Source: Choanephora cucurbitarum (lineage: Eukaryota; Mucoromycota; Mucoromycetes; Mucorales; Choanephoraceae). Taken from it: a stretch of 64,000 nucleotides of DNA. A program made the position numbers and the translations under genes. Within the stretch, counting starts at the first letter, position 1; every line of letters starts with the position of its first letter. This document shows, piece after piece, positions 48,082 through 61,197 of the stretch. Where the stretch lies: contig JAIWNI010000008.1 in NCBI GenBank assembly GCA_025331435.1, positions 1-64,000 on the forward strand, written 5' to 3'. The notes beneath the pieces were generated by a model. That model ran no database searches. It was not told where the DNA came from and saw only the letters and a program-made list of their open reading frames with translations.

Positions 48082-49320
48082 ATGGTTCCTCCGCTCCAGA
48101 ACACTTTTGTGCCGTTGCCACCAGACAGCCCCACATCAACTCTAAATGATACGATAGAGTCCCTTTCTGATACTCAGACACCACCATCTCCTTCGTCTCC
48201 TCCTTCCTCATCCTCTGTTTTTCCATCTGCCTCATCGCCTTCTTGGCCTAAGCCACTAGTAAAGACCTATGCCTCAGCCACTGCTTCATCCCGTAGCCGT
48301 AAGGAGACAGTTTTGTATCGCTATTTGACCTTACACGGTCAGCTTATCGAAACTGCTCAGTCCGTAGTTCATAAGACTGGCGCTACAGATCATTCTGTAT
48401 TTTATCGTGTTTCAAGAAATTTTGCTTATTTAAGATCTGAGATCGCCCTCAAATTAAGTGAACAGTTTCCTTTTGGTGTAGGTCTTGGTCTGACGTCGTC
48501 AAAGGACCATATAGGCACTGTTATTCAGATCTCCTTAGTCTCTAAAGAAGCTTGTGATCAAGCTATTAGTCAGCCCGTCATTGTGAATGAGAAAAAGTTT
48601 TATGCTTCACCTGCTATTCACCCTGATAAAGCCTTATTGAAAATTAATTTAACGAAACTTCCTATTTGGGAAGGTTAATGTTTAAAGGATTCTCTGCTCA
48701 ACAACTTGTCTCGTTATGGTGTTGTCAGGGAAATGGTTTTATATCTGGACGATTGGTCTGGATGCTGGTTTACAGGAAACGGACATGTTTACATTGAGCG
48801 TCCCAACAACAACAAGACTTATGAGGCCTTGACATACAAAATCGCGCTTGAAGGCGATAATGCATTCTGTCTTGGTACCTGGACAAATATGGGTAAACAT
48901 TGTGTTTATTGCAAAGAGACTGGTCACTACCGTAAAGATTGTACCAAAGCACCAACAGAAAAGCGTTGCTGTTATCAATGCGGTAATGCTGGACCCATTG
49001 CTCGTAACTGTTTCAGAACAAATACAGATGACAGTACTTCTAACAAGCGTAGACGGGACGACCGTTCGGAACCCAAGAATCGCCATGTTGGTTCCAGCCA
49101 ATCTACGGCTTCTAAGATTGTAGAAACTAATCAAGACAAAGAGACAAGTGTCTCTTCAGACCTTAACAGAACACCCGACAATCCATCGATTGTCACTGAG
49201 GAGCCTGACCTAGTGACTGATATACCTTCAGCTCCCGCAGAGAATTTAGAGGAACGTTTGTATTTGTTGGTAAATGGTAAATTATTAGCCGAAAATGAGG
49301 CTTATCTACCATCAAATTGA
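48082..49320 (+). pseudogene. LINE ORF1 (Gag-like, CCHC) with nonsense codon
   Basis: ORF1 protein of a non-LTR retrotransposon, about 412 codons. N-terminus Pro/Ser-rich, then a basic segment (KTYASATASSRSRKE) and an RRM-like region. An in-frame TAA at 48676-48678 interrupts after LTKLPIWEG; the same frame continues with LKDSLLNNLSRYGVVREMVL. The C-terminal part has two zinc knuckles: CVYCKETGHYRKDC and CYQCGNAGPIARNC. ORF2 (endonuclease/reverse transcriptase) is not present downstream, so this is a truncated copy. Confidence 0.8.
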
Positions 49321-51047
49321 AAACATCAATCTTGTCACTACAAAAAATCGACTTCAGAGGCCTGTAAGATATAGTTTAAATTGTGGATTTTATGGGTAGT
49401 CATAGGGGTCATATTTACTGCCAAAAAATATAATAACGAGAACTTACGGAAAAGCTCTCAAATCAAACACAATGCTACTTTCTACTGTATAGAATATTTT
49501 TATGTTAAAAAAATTGAGTCATTGCTGCCAGCATTTAACAGTTTATAGATGTCTAATTTCAAAGTCTTTGTACTTAGTGATAAAAAATAAAACCTCCTTC
49601 AAATTCCGAATGAAAAGCACTGACAAATGTCTGCCTGCTTATAAAACCGTTCACAGCAAATCCTGGACATAAATTTCATTGGTGAAATGCAGCTTTTTGA
49701 AAAGTAGAATAGAAATTCTTGGTTACCTTTTCTATGAACTGAAATGATTCGTCAAGTATTGCATCTCTAAATACTGACTACTGTATTTCAACTTACTCCT
49801 TTAAATTGCTAACTTGCAAGAAGATAGTCTTTGCAATAAGTACAAGCACGGCCTTTTATACCTGTGGTAACTGACATTTTCTAAAGATTTGGTTGTAGGA
49901 TCGGATTTGACATAAGATTGGAATTGAGTGTTAGGCGGATCAGGATAAGAAAATGTATGTTAAAAACCAATTAAAAATTTTCTTTCAGGAATTCTCTTTT
50001 CTTTCTTCTCCTCACAATTTAAACAATTGACTATTGGTGCAAAGCAAGTAAGCTCTTTGCTAATAGAAGCCGCAAACCTTGTTAATATAAATCACTATAT
50101 AGTAATGTTAAACATGTAGTAAGCCTTGTTAATTGACTTGTTTTCAAAGATAAGGGCTCAATTTAATCCAAATGTTAAAATCCAATCAATATTCTACTTA
50201 AATCTTTGTAGTTGATTATCAATTATATGTGAAACTATACGCAGCCGTTCGGTGTATACCAAGGGCCAGTTCAAAGTAAGTTTAAGTCATCTGCATGTCT
50301 TCAATGAGCTAATTTTTGTTTGAATTGTTATCAATAGATGCTTCTTCCTGGGCGCCTTAATCTAAAGACAAAGATCTTATTTTGTTTGAGAAGGTAAAGT
50401 AGTTTCTTACGAGTTCTGTTGATCAATAATCTAAGGTTAATCTCTAGTCAATCAAAGCGTTGTATCTTCTTATGTTCCGTGTGCGTGCGATTCAAGGGAA
50501 ATCTTAGGTACATCAATGCTAAAGGGCTTACTTGTAGTATTCTTGTAAGCAATTGTATAACAAGCCAAGCTGCGGTTGTCAAGATAAGTATCAGATAGTC
50601 AGAGGGGCATTTTGTGGCTGGGTAGCGAGGAGGAAACATGTATGGGTGCCTGGTACATAGAGTGCTAATTCACCCAATGATATCATTATTTCGATGAAGA
50701 TGCAGCATCGTTTATAGTAATTTATAATTAACAATAAACCAATTATTTCAAGCGATCCGAAAAACTTTTTTCGTATTATGTTTTAACCGAATGCCAAATG
50801 CGTAATAATATAAGGATAGCATCCAATAGCATAGAACAATAATTACTAAATAAAGCATACATCTTCAAACTAAGGTCAAATCGTAAAGAAGTGTATTTCA
50901 ATTGTTTGTGTAAAAATGTAACTTGAAAGAGCCTATGGGAGTTTACTAGTACAAAGGCCGAAGGAAGCACAAAAGGTCGATTCAAGCCAATCATGTACCT
51001 CAATTTCGTTTGGAGAAACGAATGAACGTTTGTCGTAGGCCTGTAAT
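49321..51047. other. 1.7-kb AT-rich region, no gene seen
   Basis: Only short frames without family features. May include the unrecognisable remains of the LINE or of the DIRS-like element's missing end. Confidence 0.4.
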
Positions 51048-51286
51048 CTACAGAAAAAAAGTATAGATTACATATAGAATTCAGACTGTAATCTGCACTT
51101 ATAGACTACAGATTTAATGCAGAATTATGTCTTAAATCTATACTTTTTTGGCGGTGGATTTTATATAGATTTCAAGCTTAAATCTGTATATGGATTTAAT
51201 CTAGAATTATGTCATAAATCCAAACTTTGGATTTAATGCGGATTTAGGCTGAAATCCATATAAAATCCATACTTTTTTTTTTGCAG
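51048..51286. mobile_element. Foldback MITE, about 240 bp
   Basis: Inverted ends: left CTACAGAAAAAAAGTATAGA, right (reverse complement) CTGCAAAAAAAAAAGTATGG; similarity continues inward (ATTACATATAGAATTCAGAC against ATTTTATATGGATTTCAGCC). Non-coding, with repeated ATTTAAT-type words inside. It lies exactly at the broken 3' end of the DIRS-like element. Confidence 0.7.
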
Positions 51287-51288
51287 TG

Positions 51289-53677
51289 TGAGTCTACCAA
51301 AGGTTCTTGATGAAGAAGCGGCGAGACTCGTAGTCGGCTATCTTGTTCTGGACTTCTGGGATGTGTTAGGCTATGAGGAGAGTCCCCCTTTGGAGGCACC
51401 ATTTCCAAAGTTCGATTGCCAGAAGAAGAAGAGGACTCGACATCGTCCCTCCCTGCTTGTTGATATAGGAGAGAGAAGTGGTGCTGTCTGTACGAATCAG
51501 TACTGTCATGTTCTTCAAGTTGGGAAAGGTTTGCAACGCTAGATATGCGGCTTGTAGTTCTCTCCAATTGATTGGCATAATTGCCTCTGTAGGTGTTCAA
51601 TAACCATGGGCAAGAAGCGGCTTCTGATTCTCCAGTGGTGCAAAGCAATCCCAACCCGTGTCGCTGGCATCGACATAAATTGTCTGGCTGGGTGTTTGAG
51701 CTATTGGACTGCGACCATTCCACACGTAAATTTTGTCCTTCCTTCACTGTAATTCTTGAGTGCAGGATGGAGGTAAGGGAACCGGTACATCCCAGTCTTT
51801 TTTGGTGAAGACTGAATCCGTTGTCAGATGAAGAAGAAATCTGGTGTACAGTCGAACCGTTAGGATAGCAAATGTTGCAGCCTGGATTCGCATCGTCAAA
51901 CTCATGATCACCCGAGAGGACTGGAATGGCTTCCGCAAAACTTGACTGATCGATCTGCATAGGTCCCTCAATTTCTTGGATGAATGATTGACGGTCATGC
52001 TTTCAGTGTTCAAGACAAAGCCCAAGTGTTCCAATTGTTGAGTTGACGATAGGACCGATTTCTTGAGATTGACCAGCCAGCCCAGCTTCTGTAGTTTGCC
52101 ATGACCAAGGAGGTGTGCTGCTTCGCCTGTTCCTCCGAAAGGGATATGATGGTCAAGTCGTTCAGGTACATGCTTAGCCGTATGTTGTGAGAACGAGCCC
52201 AAAGCAATAGAGGTTTAGCCAACTTGGCGAAAAGGAAAGGGACCGCTGAGAGGCCAAAGGGAGTGGTCTTTAACTGATAAGTAGTTCTTTTCCAAATGAA
52301 CCGAAGAAAACGACGTGATGAAGGGTGAACTGGTATGTGTAGAAACGCATCGGAGAGATCGATGGAAGTCATCCAATCGTGAGCTCGTAGTAGTCGAGAT
52401 ACGTCTTGTATTGTCTCCACCTTAGAGGTTGGACACACCACATATTTGTTAAAAGCCTTGAGGTTGAAGACAGATCTGGACCCGCCTGTCTTCTTCGGGA
52501 TTACAAACATAGGGCTGTATAATCCTGGAATTTGTTATCGTTAGTGGGATACTACTTCGATTGCCTGTTTGTCTAGGATAGCCGCTATTTCCTGAGACAG
52601 AAGCGGGTCCTGAGTCTGATCGAAGCAGATGATTGATTTTCCGGCTGTTGTCGTGGGTGGAGGGGAATGGAACTGGATGTGATATCCTTCGCGAACGACG
52701 GAGAGCATCCAGTTTTTGTTGCAAATTGTTGTCCAGACGGAAAGGAACATGAACAACCTTCCTCCTACCACGGAGCAGGGTGTTACTGCTTCTTGGCATT
52801 GAAAGGAGTGTTCTTGACGAACGGATTGGTGTTCTGACTCTGGGAGAACTGAGGGAGTTGAGGTCGTTGCCCCTGTTGCCGTTGTTGTTGGAGTGACCGT
52901 CCTGACTCATGGACGGACTGTCTCGAAAAAACGGATTGTTCTTATTCATATTAGGGTGGGAGGAAGATTGACCACCAGTGCGCTTACCGTGAAATCCAGC
53001 TTCTCGCATGGTTTTGTTTGCAGTAGTCTGCTGACTAATTGCTGATTGAAAGGCCTCTGAGGACATTAGATAGTTTTGGTTACCATTTGATGGGGCTCTA
53101 AAATTAGGGTTTACTGTCATAAAAGCAATGTACATACGGGAAGAACTGATGCTGGCATTCACATTAAGCATCAAAGAACGCAAGTCATTGATTATCTCAA
53201 TGAAGCATTGAGAATGATCAGTTTGTAAATCAGTGGTGCAGACTTCACTAACCAGGATGTCTAAAGGGCGGAACGCACCCGACAAGAGATATTGTATATG
53301 CTTAAGAGTGGCATCCTCTTTTGCTTGAGAATTGTTCTACGACGCTTTGCTTCTGGCATCGTGAGGGGTGGTTGATAATTCAGTTGCCTAATTGGGGGAT
53401 TTTTGTCGATCAAAACCCCACGTGCTTCGCCTGACAAGATTTCATTGTTAAACAAGTCTCGATCAAGTGAAAACTGGCCCTGGACTAAAATATCAGGAGT
53501 CCAATCGAACCGAAGGCGTATGCCAAAGGAATGGAGGTGGCTTTGAAGTTCATCCAACGAATTCGGGGCAGCTGTTCCCTGTGCCTGATGCTGTTGCTGT
53601 TCTGCCAATTAGTGAAGAAGGGTTTGAGTTTCGAGCAATTGCTGACGCATTTGTTGCATTTCCTCGTCTAGAGTCAT
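51289..53677 (-). pseudogene. Truncated DIRS-like retroelement (Gag, RT, RNase H)
   Basis: Minus strand, starting MTLDEEMQQMRQQLLETQ at 53677 and interrupted after 22 codons by a stop. Gag-like frame to about 53261, then a basic Ser/Asn-rich region. RT is DIRS-type: MFVIPKKTGGSRSVFNLKAF, MTSIDLSDAFLHIPVHPSSR, FLRFIWKRTTYQ, TTPFGLSAVPFLFAKL. The catalytic box reads YLNDLTII where YLDDLTII is expected. RNase H follows in a shifted frame (NWRELQAAYLAL, IRTDSTTSLSYINKQGG) and, after an in-frame stop, HIPEVQNKIADYESRR. No tyrosine recombinase remains. Several frameshifts and stops: inactive. Confidence 0.82.
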
Positions 53678-54417
53678 ATTGAGCTAATAAAAATTCTGTA
53701 ATCTAAGCGGTAATGACTAGGCGAGCGAAAAAGAAGATCAAAAATACAATAATAGACTTTTTTTTGTAAAATTAATCTATTTAAGCAAAATTAACAAAAA
53801 AGCCACACATCGCTGAGAGGTGGGGCGTGGATGGACTGAGATTAATTCAGAAAGATGGTAATATATACAAGCAAAATGACGATAGCAGGCAAAAGAAATG
53901 AGAAGAGAAGATGAAGGGAGAGGCGGAGAGAATATTCTAAGTCAGTACCTCTTGTCGTGGAGGTGAGGTGGTGGGCTGGGAGATACTCTTAATCGACTGG
54001 TTAATGATTAGAAGCGGATCAATTTGTACTTGGTCGAAACGATAGCGCCAAAAGGCAGTCCAGATAGTCCAATGAGTCGAGAAAAAATGGCCAGGAATTT
54101 ATGCGGAGAAGTATGGAGGTTGGGAGGCAGTGATTGAAGTTTGAGTGCCTCAAAAATATCGGACGGAAGAAAGAAATGATATGGATTGAAGCTGCCAGTA
54201 CTTCAATCCAGATGCTCCAGCGCACCGGGCAGCAATAATAGATTTAAAATAGACTTTAAAATTTATTGGCTGACATTAAAAATAAAAAAAGATTAAGCAC
54301 ATATTACACAGTCTTGTCGTCTCAACAAATTCTGAGAGAACTTGTTTCGACACAGAATCTCTTCTTTTTTCTTTCTTTTTCGCTCTTTATTTAGATTATC
54401 ATTTTTCTAAAGAGAGA
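53678..54417. other. Upstream flank of DIRS-like element and PMT promoter
   Basis: About 740 bp. The side nearest 53677 carries a poly-T/A tract. The side nearest 54417 has a TTTTCTTTCTTTTTCGCTC pyrimidine-rich leader for the PMT gene. A short minus frame (54019-54225) is unsupported. Confidence 0.4.
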
Positions 54418-57400
54418 ATGATGGCCATGTCAAAATCAAAGCATGACAGAGGCTTTTCAGTTAAGAAAAGTGAACTGGCTATTGCAGCTCTTTTGTTTTT
54501 AGTTGCAATTCCTATTCGACTTCAAAATCTCGGGTTGCCTTCTCAAATCATGTAAGCGTGTCACTAGATTTAATTGTCATGACAGTCAGCACTGACATTT
54601 TCAATCATAGATTCGATGAAGTTTCTTTCGGTAAATACGTATCTGACTACTTTGCCAGATCCTTTGCTCTGGACATTCATCCACCCGTAAGGCCCTTTAA
54701 ATGATGTTAATGCATGGACACAAAAAGACTAAAAAAGGCAATCGAATTTAGTTGGCAAAGTTGATGTTAGCTGTGGTTGCTTGGTCCACAGGCTATCAAG
54801 GTGAATTTGACTTTGACGAAGTTGGAAGGTAACTCGAGAAATAAGACGATCTAGTTAGGAGAGCGAACAGACTATACTCAACTTAAATATGTATTTGGGT
54901 GACCATATTAGAGAGTATACAGACAGTGTACCCTATTTAGCTATGCGAGGTTTGGGTGCTACAATGGGCGCTCTTGTGGTTCCTCTTGCTTACCAAACAA
55001 CGCGCGATGCTGGATATTCTCATATGGCTGCTATCATTCCTTCCTTGGCAATCTGTTTCGGTAACACAACGCACGTTTTCTAAATTGACAAAAAATTCTA
55101 ACTGTACAATTTAGAAAACGGTTTAATTAGCAACAATCGATTGATCTTATTGGACTCCTATCTACTTTTCTTTATTGCATTCTCTGTGTTTGCTTGGAAT
55201 CGCTTTTGTAGACAAGTGTAAGATAGAAAGAGGACAAGAGAGAAAAAGTAGCCTTTTGAATTGACTGTTTAATAGTGCTTTCAGTCGGAGATGGTGGTAT
55301 TGGTTGTTCTTGACAGGTGGTGGACTAGGCTGTGCTGTCAGTACCAAATGGATCGGTTTGTTCACTATCATTTTCATCTCTATGTGTGCCTCGAAACAGC
55401 TTTGGAAGGCTCTGGAAGATATCCAAATGCCTAAAGTAAGAAACAAAGCCAAGAGAGATATAGCAATGGTTGTTCAATGACTTATTTATATTCAAAACGT
55501 TAGAGACATTTGGCAACTCATCTAGTCGCTCGATTGATATGTTTGCTTGGTGTTCCTTTTACTATCTATCTTGCTACCTTTTACGCACATTTCTCTATCA
55601 TGACTCGTTCAGGATCGGGCGATGGTTATATGGCGTTTGAGACTCAAAACGAACTCAAAGGCATACCCGCCATCGATGCACCGCTCGGTAAATTCCTTTT
55701 TTAGAAGCAAAATTTAGGCAAAAAAGAAATGACTAATTAAGCATTGACATCCCCTGCTTTTTATTTAGTCATCACTTATGGTTCATTAATTACCATGCGT
55801 CACCTAAACACAATGGGTGGATACCTTCATTCTCACAAAGCCAATTATCCAGAAGGCTCTAATCAGCAACAGGTGACACTTTATCCTTATAAGGACGACA
55901 ACAACTGGTGGCGAATCTTGAGAGCCAATGAGAGCTCTCCCATCATCAAGGATGTCTTGTCTAACGATCAACAAACATGGTTACAATATGTTCGTCATAA
56001 CGACTTGGTTCGCCTTGAACATGTTAAGACAGCACCACATAAGCTACACAGCCATAGTTTTTATGCTCCTGTTACTGATTCAGATTATCATTATGAAGTC
56101 AGGTACAGGCAACTCTCTTGATGTATATCTGCAAATGTATTGATCGATGTCTAACTAGTGCTTATGGATTCGAGGATTATGAAGGAGACTCCAACGATTT
56201 CTGGCAGGTGCAGATTGAAGCTGATTCTGAAAAATCAGAATCAAGCAATCAGCTCAAAGCACGTCGTAGCCGTTTCCGTTTATTTCATCCAAACCAAAAC
56301 TGTCACCTATACTCTACTGTGCAACGACTTCCTGAATGGGGCTATTTTCAACAAGAGGTATCCTGTATTGTAGATGGCCTCAAGCAGACAGCCTTGTGGT
56401 CTATTATTGACGCCAGCAACTCTATGCTTCCAAATGATACCATCATGATTCCCGAACATCGTCCTGGATTTTTTGAAAAGTTCTTACAAGCCAACAAAGC
56501 TATGTGGAACCTACACCGAGAATTTCCATCAACAGAAGAAGATCCATTTGTACCTTCCAAATGGCCCTTTCTCTTAGCAAGCCGCATGATTTATATAGGT
56601 GATACATTTCAAATAATCCTGTTAGGTAACCCCTTTGTTTTCTGGGCATCAACTGCCGCTGTTTTGCTGTCTATCTTCCTCTTTGTTGTCTTCCAGTTGC
56701 GTGATAAGCGTAAGTGCCACGGACGTTTTCATCCATGGCGTCTCTTTTACGAGCAAACAGCTGGCTTCTTTGCGGTTGCATGGGCTGTACACTACCTTCC
56801 TTTCCTTAGAATGGACCGCCAGCTCTCGCCTCACCATTACATGGCTGCTTTGTATTTTGCTGTATTGACTATGGGCGCTGTGTTTGATCTATTGTTTAAG
56901 AGAATGCCATGTATCATTCGCACCGTTTTGCTTTTTGCTTTGGTGTCGAGTGTTATTTATTATTATTGCCTCTTGTTTCCAATTACATATGGCACTGAAT
57001 GGACAGTAGAAGAATGTCAGAATGCTACTCTAGTGAGCTCATGGGATCTTAACTGCCAGAACTACCAATTGACAAATGCAAGCAATTCATGGGCGAAAAT
57101 ACAAGACATGGATATGGCAGAGACACCTTTAGCATCTGAACAGTCTAGCTCATTAGAGCACCAAGATGACGAAGATGATGAAGAGTATGAAGACATTGGT
57201 TATGAAAGTGATGATGAAGAAGAAGATTATGAAGATGAAATTATGGATGCACCTACTAGTGCACCTCATATTCCTGAACCTGAGCCTGAGTTTATTGATG
57301 GCAAAGAAGTTTTTCCTGAAGAAGACGAAGAAGAAGATGATTATTGGCCCAGAACAACACATGGTGTTGATCCTGATGACGAAGATAATCCTAGCCCTTT

Positions 57401-57440
57401 TCACACTAGAGATATCCCTATTACTACCTATCGCGCTTAG
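54418..57440 (+). CDS. Protein O-mannosyltransferase (PMT family) with acidic tail
   Basis: ER GT39 enzyme transferring mannose from dolichol-P-mannose to Ser/Thr of secretory proteins. About eight exons, starting MMAMSKSKHDRG. Luminal loop 1 has FDEVSFGKYVSDYF (catalytic DE) and LDIHPPLAKLM; exon 3 begins at 54912 (EYTDSVPYLAMRGLGA). Further on: LISNNRLILLDSYLLFF, STKWIGLFT, then MIR motifs GGYLHSHKANYPEGS and QQQVTLYPYKDDNNWW. C-terminal membrane helices follow (LLGNPFVFWASTAAVL, HYLPFLRMDRQLSPHHY). The GGYLHSH...QQQ pattern suits PMT1/PMT2 rather than PMT4. After the last helix come about 100 residues very rich in Asp/Glu, unusual for the family. Confidence 0.9.
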
Positions 57441-58456
57441 AATTGCTCCTTTATTTCCTTTTTTTTTGTATATACACATATATCTGTTTCGTTGATAGTG
57501 CAGGTGCTTTCAATAAATACATAGACAACACTTCTTGACGAATGGTTTAATCTCAACAAATGTATGTAATGGTCTCCTTTTTTTTATTTTCTCTCTATCT
57601 TCAAAATCGAATCATTGATTTCCCAAACAAGATGTTCAAATTGATCAAATTCGCAATTCTAGAAAGGAATAAAAATGTCTCTAAGAAAGTGTACAAGTTA
57701 ATTTCCTTTTTAATCCACATATATCATTTTTTATGGCGCTCAACAGGCTTAATTTGGTTAGAATGGGTCAAGGTTGTATGTAGTTGTTCAATCTCTATAT
57801 AATGAATTTACCTACAAAGACAGCAACTGGGCAATTTGATTGCAGAGAGTCAAAGAGAGACGCCGTGATTGGCATATATCACCCTTCAAATTAATAGGTT
57901 TACTAACTACATGAAATAAATGACAGCAGAGAGGCAATAGTCAAAAAATCAGGGTTTAAACAGCATCAAATAGCGATCAATAGACGGTATCTCTCTTTTT
58001 TTTTGAAGTCGGGGCAAATGACACCAAAACGATTACATCCTAATTTGACCTAGTTTACAGCTTACCGTACATGCCTCCTTCCTAGATCAGGGTGTTTCTT
58101 CTTACGTCAGCGCTCGTAAGCCAACACTAAAAAGCGATCATTCTGATTCGAAATGTGTTAGAGCTTAATTGTATTATACTATTCCGGTACATCTTTCACT
58201 CCTTTAGTGATGACGTACTGAGACCTTCCATTTTTGTTCATACATCGGATCGCTCAGAAAACGGTGCGTTGACTTCTAAAGAGGACTATTGTTTATTCTA
58301 CAGATGCGCGTAAGAAAAAGAAAAAAAAAAGACAAAGAAAGAGAGACTATTCTGTTTGTATTAGCTTATTTACAGGAAATGCTTTGTAACACATATGGAA
58401 AGCTGATGAACAGATTAGTGTGATTCATATGTGGGTATGTAAGAATATATCAGATA
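57441..58456. other. Intergenic, convergent PMT and WC-1 3' ends
   Basis: 1.0 kb. AATAAA occurs soon after the PMT stop (57513). An 80-codon frame (57560-57802) has no family features. A poly-A/GA tract lies near 58313-58345. Confidence 0.4.
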
Positions 58457-60824
58457 TTATTTTTTGCCTTGGGCACTTAATGACTTGGCATATCTCAGGC
58501 CACAAGCATTACAAAGCTCTTTTGGTCCATTGGGGCCCTTGCGCCATTCGGGAGAATCCTTACGTTGGCACTTGGCACACATTTTGGGTAGATCGCTTGA
58601 TTTGGACTTCTTCTAAAAATAAAAAAGGTGAATATACAAGCATCTACAAGCATACACGCGTTTCTTTTTTCTGTACCTTTTTTCTTTGCTTGTTGGGGTT
58701 TATGTATTTATCGAGCTGCTCTCTTAGACGCTTGTTGGATTGTTGCAGTTGATGCAGCTCATATTGCCAATTTGTACTTCTAAATGTAGATAACTCTGCA
58801 AAGATATTATCGCCTTCTGCTTCGTTAAGGGTTTTGGCATCTAGTTGATTATCAAGTGGTAGGGAATCTTGATTTTGTTCATACGGTATGGCTTTCACTT
58901 GAAGCAACGCAAAAGAAGGCTTTCCACAAAAATATATCGCATCACCAGGATAAAATGTACTAAGCACGCGAACGTATGTTCCTTTTGCGTTCAAAATGGT
59001 ATGTGGTACCCTCACAATGCCGCCGTCCTTTACTATCTCTAGCGCTTTGGTGATATCAGTAATTGCGCTGTTTTCGGCATATTGATAGATAGATTCTTGC
59101 TCCAGTGAATCCGAAGTGAACCCCACTACTTCTTTGCATGTGGGTGTCACGTAGAGATATAAACCAGCTAAACTCAATTTAGCCCAGTACTCTGAATCTG
59201 ATTCAATGGTGTTCGATAAAGAAGGTGTAATTTGATGGCTCATCAGAGAGTAGACAGAACGTTCTCGACCGGATAACACAAGACACTTGCGACCTTTGCT
59301 TTGGTCCATATGCAGTTTGCCTCTACAATCAATCCAAATATAACCCGAGTCTTTGCGTCTGATACGGAAAAGTAAATTAATTGCCTTTTCAGGATTTGTT
59401 GTAGTTTCTTTGATTTCACGCATGACAGGAATAATATCAGAAGGATGGCAGATAGAACTCAACAGGTTTCCAACAAGTTCTTTCGGTTCATACTCCAACA
59501 TTTGTTTACTTGCTTGAGACGCATATAAGAACACACCTTTGAGGGAGAGAACATGGATAAAGTCGCAACTTTGGTCTAATAGCACTTTGTTCCATTCCTT
59601 TTGAAGCTGTTGTTCATTGTTGGTGCCGTTCAGACTGCTTAAGCCTTCGAAATCAATCTGTGATGGGTCTAGCAGACTAATAATGTCCGCATTTTGTACA
59701 ACTGAATTGTGTTCAGGTTGAGTTTTGGTAGAGCTTTTGTTACTATTGCTATGATAATTATTAGTTGGTAGTTCTCGAAAATACTCATCCATCACAGATG
59801 AAGAATCTAGCAAAAGTTTATTGTTACCTAGATACCGTACAAAATATAAATTTACAATCAGAATAATATTTGTTGTCTGTCTACTTACGTTGTGGAATCG
59901 AGCGCGATATGCCCATGGGTTGGTGGTAATTTATGAGGTAGGTGCCATCTAAACCAATCAGATATAATCAGTTTCAAGTTCTATCTTTCTTTAAGAGAAA
60001 AGAAAGCCATCAATTGCTTAATAATGTTAACTACCTTTCATTTTTTCGAGGATTGAATTAGGTTGTTCCACCAAATCTACTTGCAGTCCCACAAAATAAT
60101 CTACTTGACCATCGTCACCGAAAGTTGGTACTACGGTTACCAAATTGACAAAGGGCTACAAAAACAGAATATGAAAATTCGTCATGAGGTTTCCATATTT
60201 GTTATTAGAAGGATAAGAAGGGGGAGAAAGCTTACCTGGCCTCCTTTTCGATAGTTGATAATACTAGCTTGATGCTCTTTGCCCAAATTTAGTTGTGCTT
60301 TCAAGTGGTAAACAGCTTGGTTGTCTGTATGCTGACGTCTAGAGCCACAAGTTACTATACCATCTGGACTTTGCAAAAACCGACAATTTTTGCCTATAAT
60401 CTCTTCATTCTTGTAGCCTGTCAGCCGTTCGAAAGCAGGAGATGAATAGATGACAGGGCAGTCATATTGTCTAGCATCAGACACGACAAAAGAGCAAGAG
60501 AGGTCAATTGGACCTAACTGAATTTGAGGATTGGGTCTACGAATAAATGAGACACTGCGCAAAATTTGATAGAATGAAGTGAGGATCTGCATGAGACTAC
60601 CTATGAATTAACTTTGACAGAATTTGAATCATATCAAATCCAGTGTTTGAATAGACACCTGCCAGCGCGTTACTGGTAGGTGATGCTGGTCGATTGTTGG
60701 GTGGTAGTTCATTAAGTGTGTTGCTGTTATGAGGTATTTTGTTGAAATCTGCATGTTCGCTACTGTAAGGCAAAAACGACTCGTCCGAAAAATCAGGTAA
60801 ATAAGACGCTGAGGTATTATTCAT
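58457..60824 (-). CDS. WC-1: White collar 1 blue-light receptor/transcription factor
   Basis: Full white-collar-1 architecture. Exon 1 (60824 to about 60657) splices in phase 1 to the LOV exon ([12 protein letters not shown]). LOV domain: [30 protein letters not shown] with the flavin-adduct Cys, and, after an intron at about 60234-60157, [27 protein letters not shown]. Small exons encode [71 protein letters not shown]. After a final intron comes a GATA finger [19 protein letters not shown] then [12 protein letters not shown], ending at the stop 58457. Mucoromycotina typically carry several WC-1 paralogs; which one this is cannot be told. Role: light-induced transcription with WC-2. Confidence 0.95.
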
Positions 60825-61197
60825 TATAAAGAAGTAAAGTAAGAAAGAAGAGAAAGCAAAAAAAAAGAAAAGAGAGAAAGAGAGAGAGAAAAGTTAAACT
60901 TTGACTTTTTATTCTTATGCTTGATTCTCTTTCTATTTATGATTTTTTCTTCTATCATATTCTTCTATTTTCCGATCTAAACCTCCAATTGAAAAATTTT
61001 GCAGCAGTAGCCATCTAAATCGGGAAAGCGCCTCCCCATGTCTTTTGGCAATTACAGCATGAACACGTAAAATCAGTAATACCAAAGAGAAGAAAATGGC
61101 CAACTTTAAAAAGCGCTATTTCATTCAAAAGGAAACTTTGGTTGATGTCATATTAGTACATTCTTCCTTTTTTTTTTGGATTTATTTTTTTTCTTAT
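60825..61197. promoter_or_regulatory. Divergent region, WC-1 / ankyrin gene
   Basis: 373 bp. On the WC-1 side lies a GA/CT-rich tract (60850-60890). A possible upstream start for the ankyrin gene is at 61096. It contains CGATCT (60975) and other GAT words, but no defined light element can be claimed. Confidence 0.4.
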
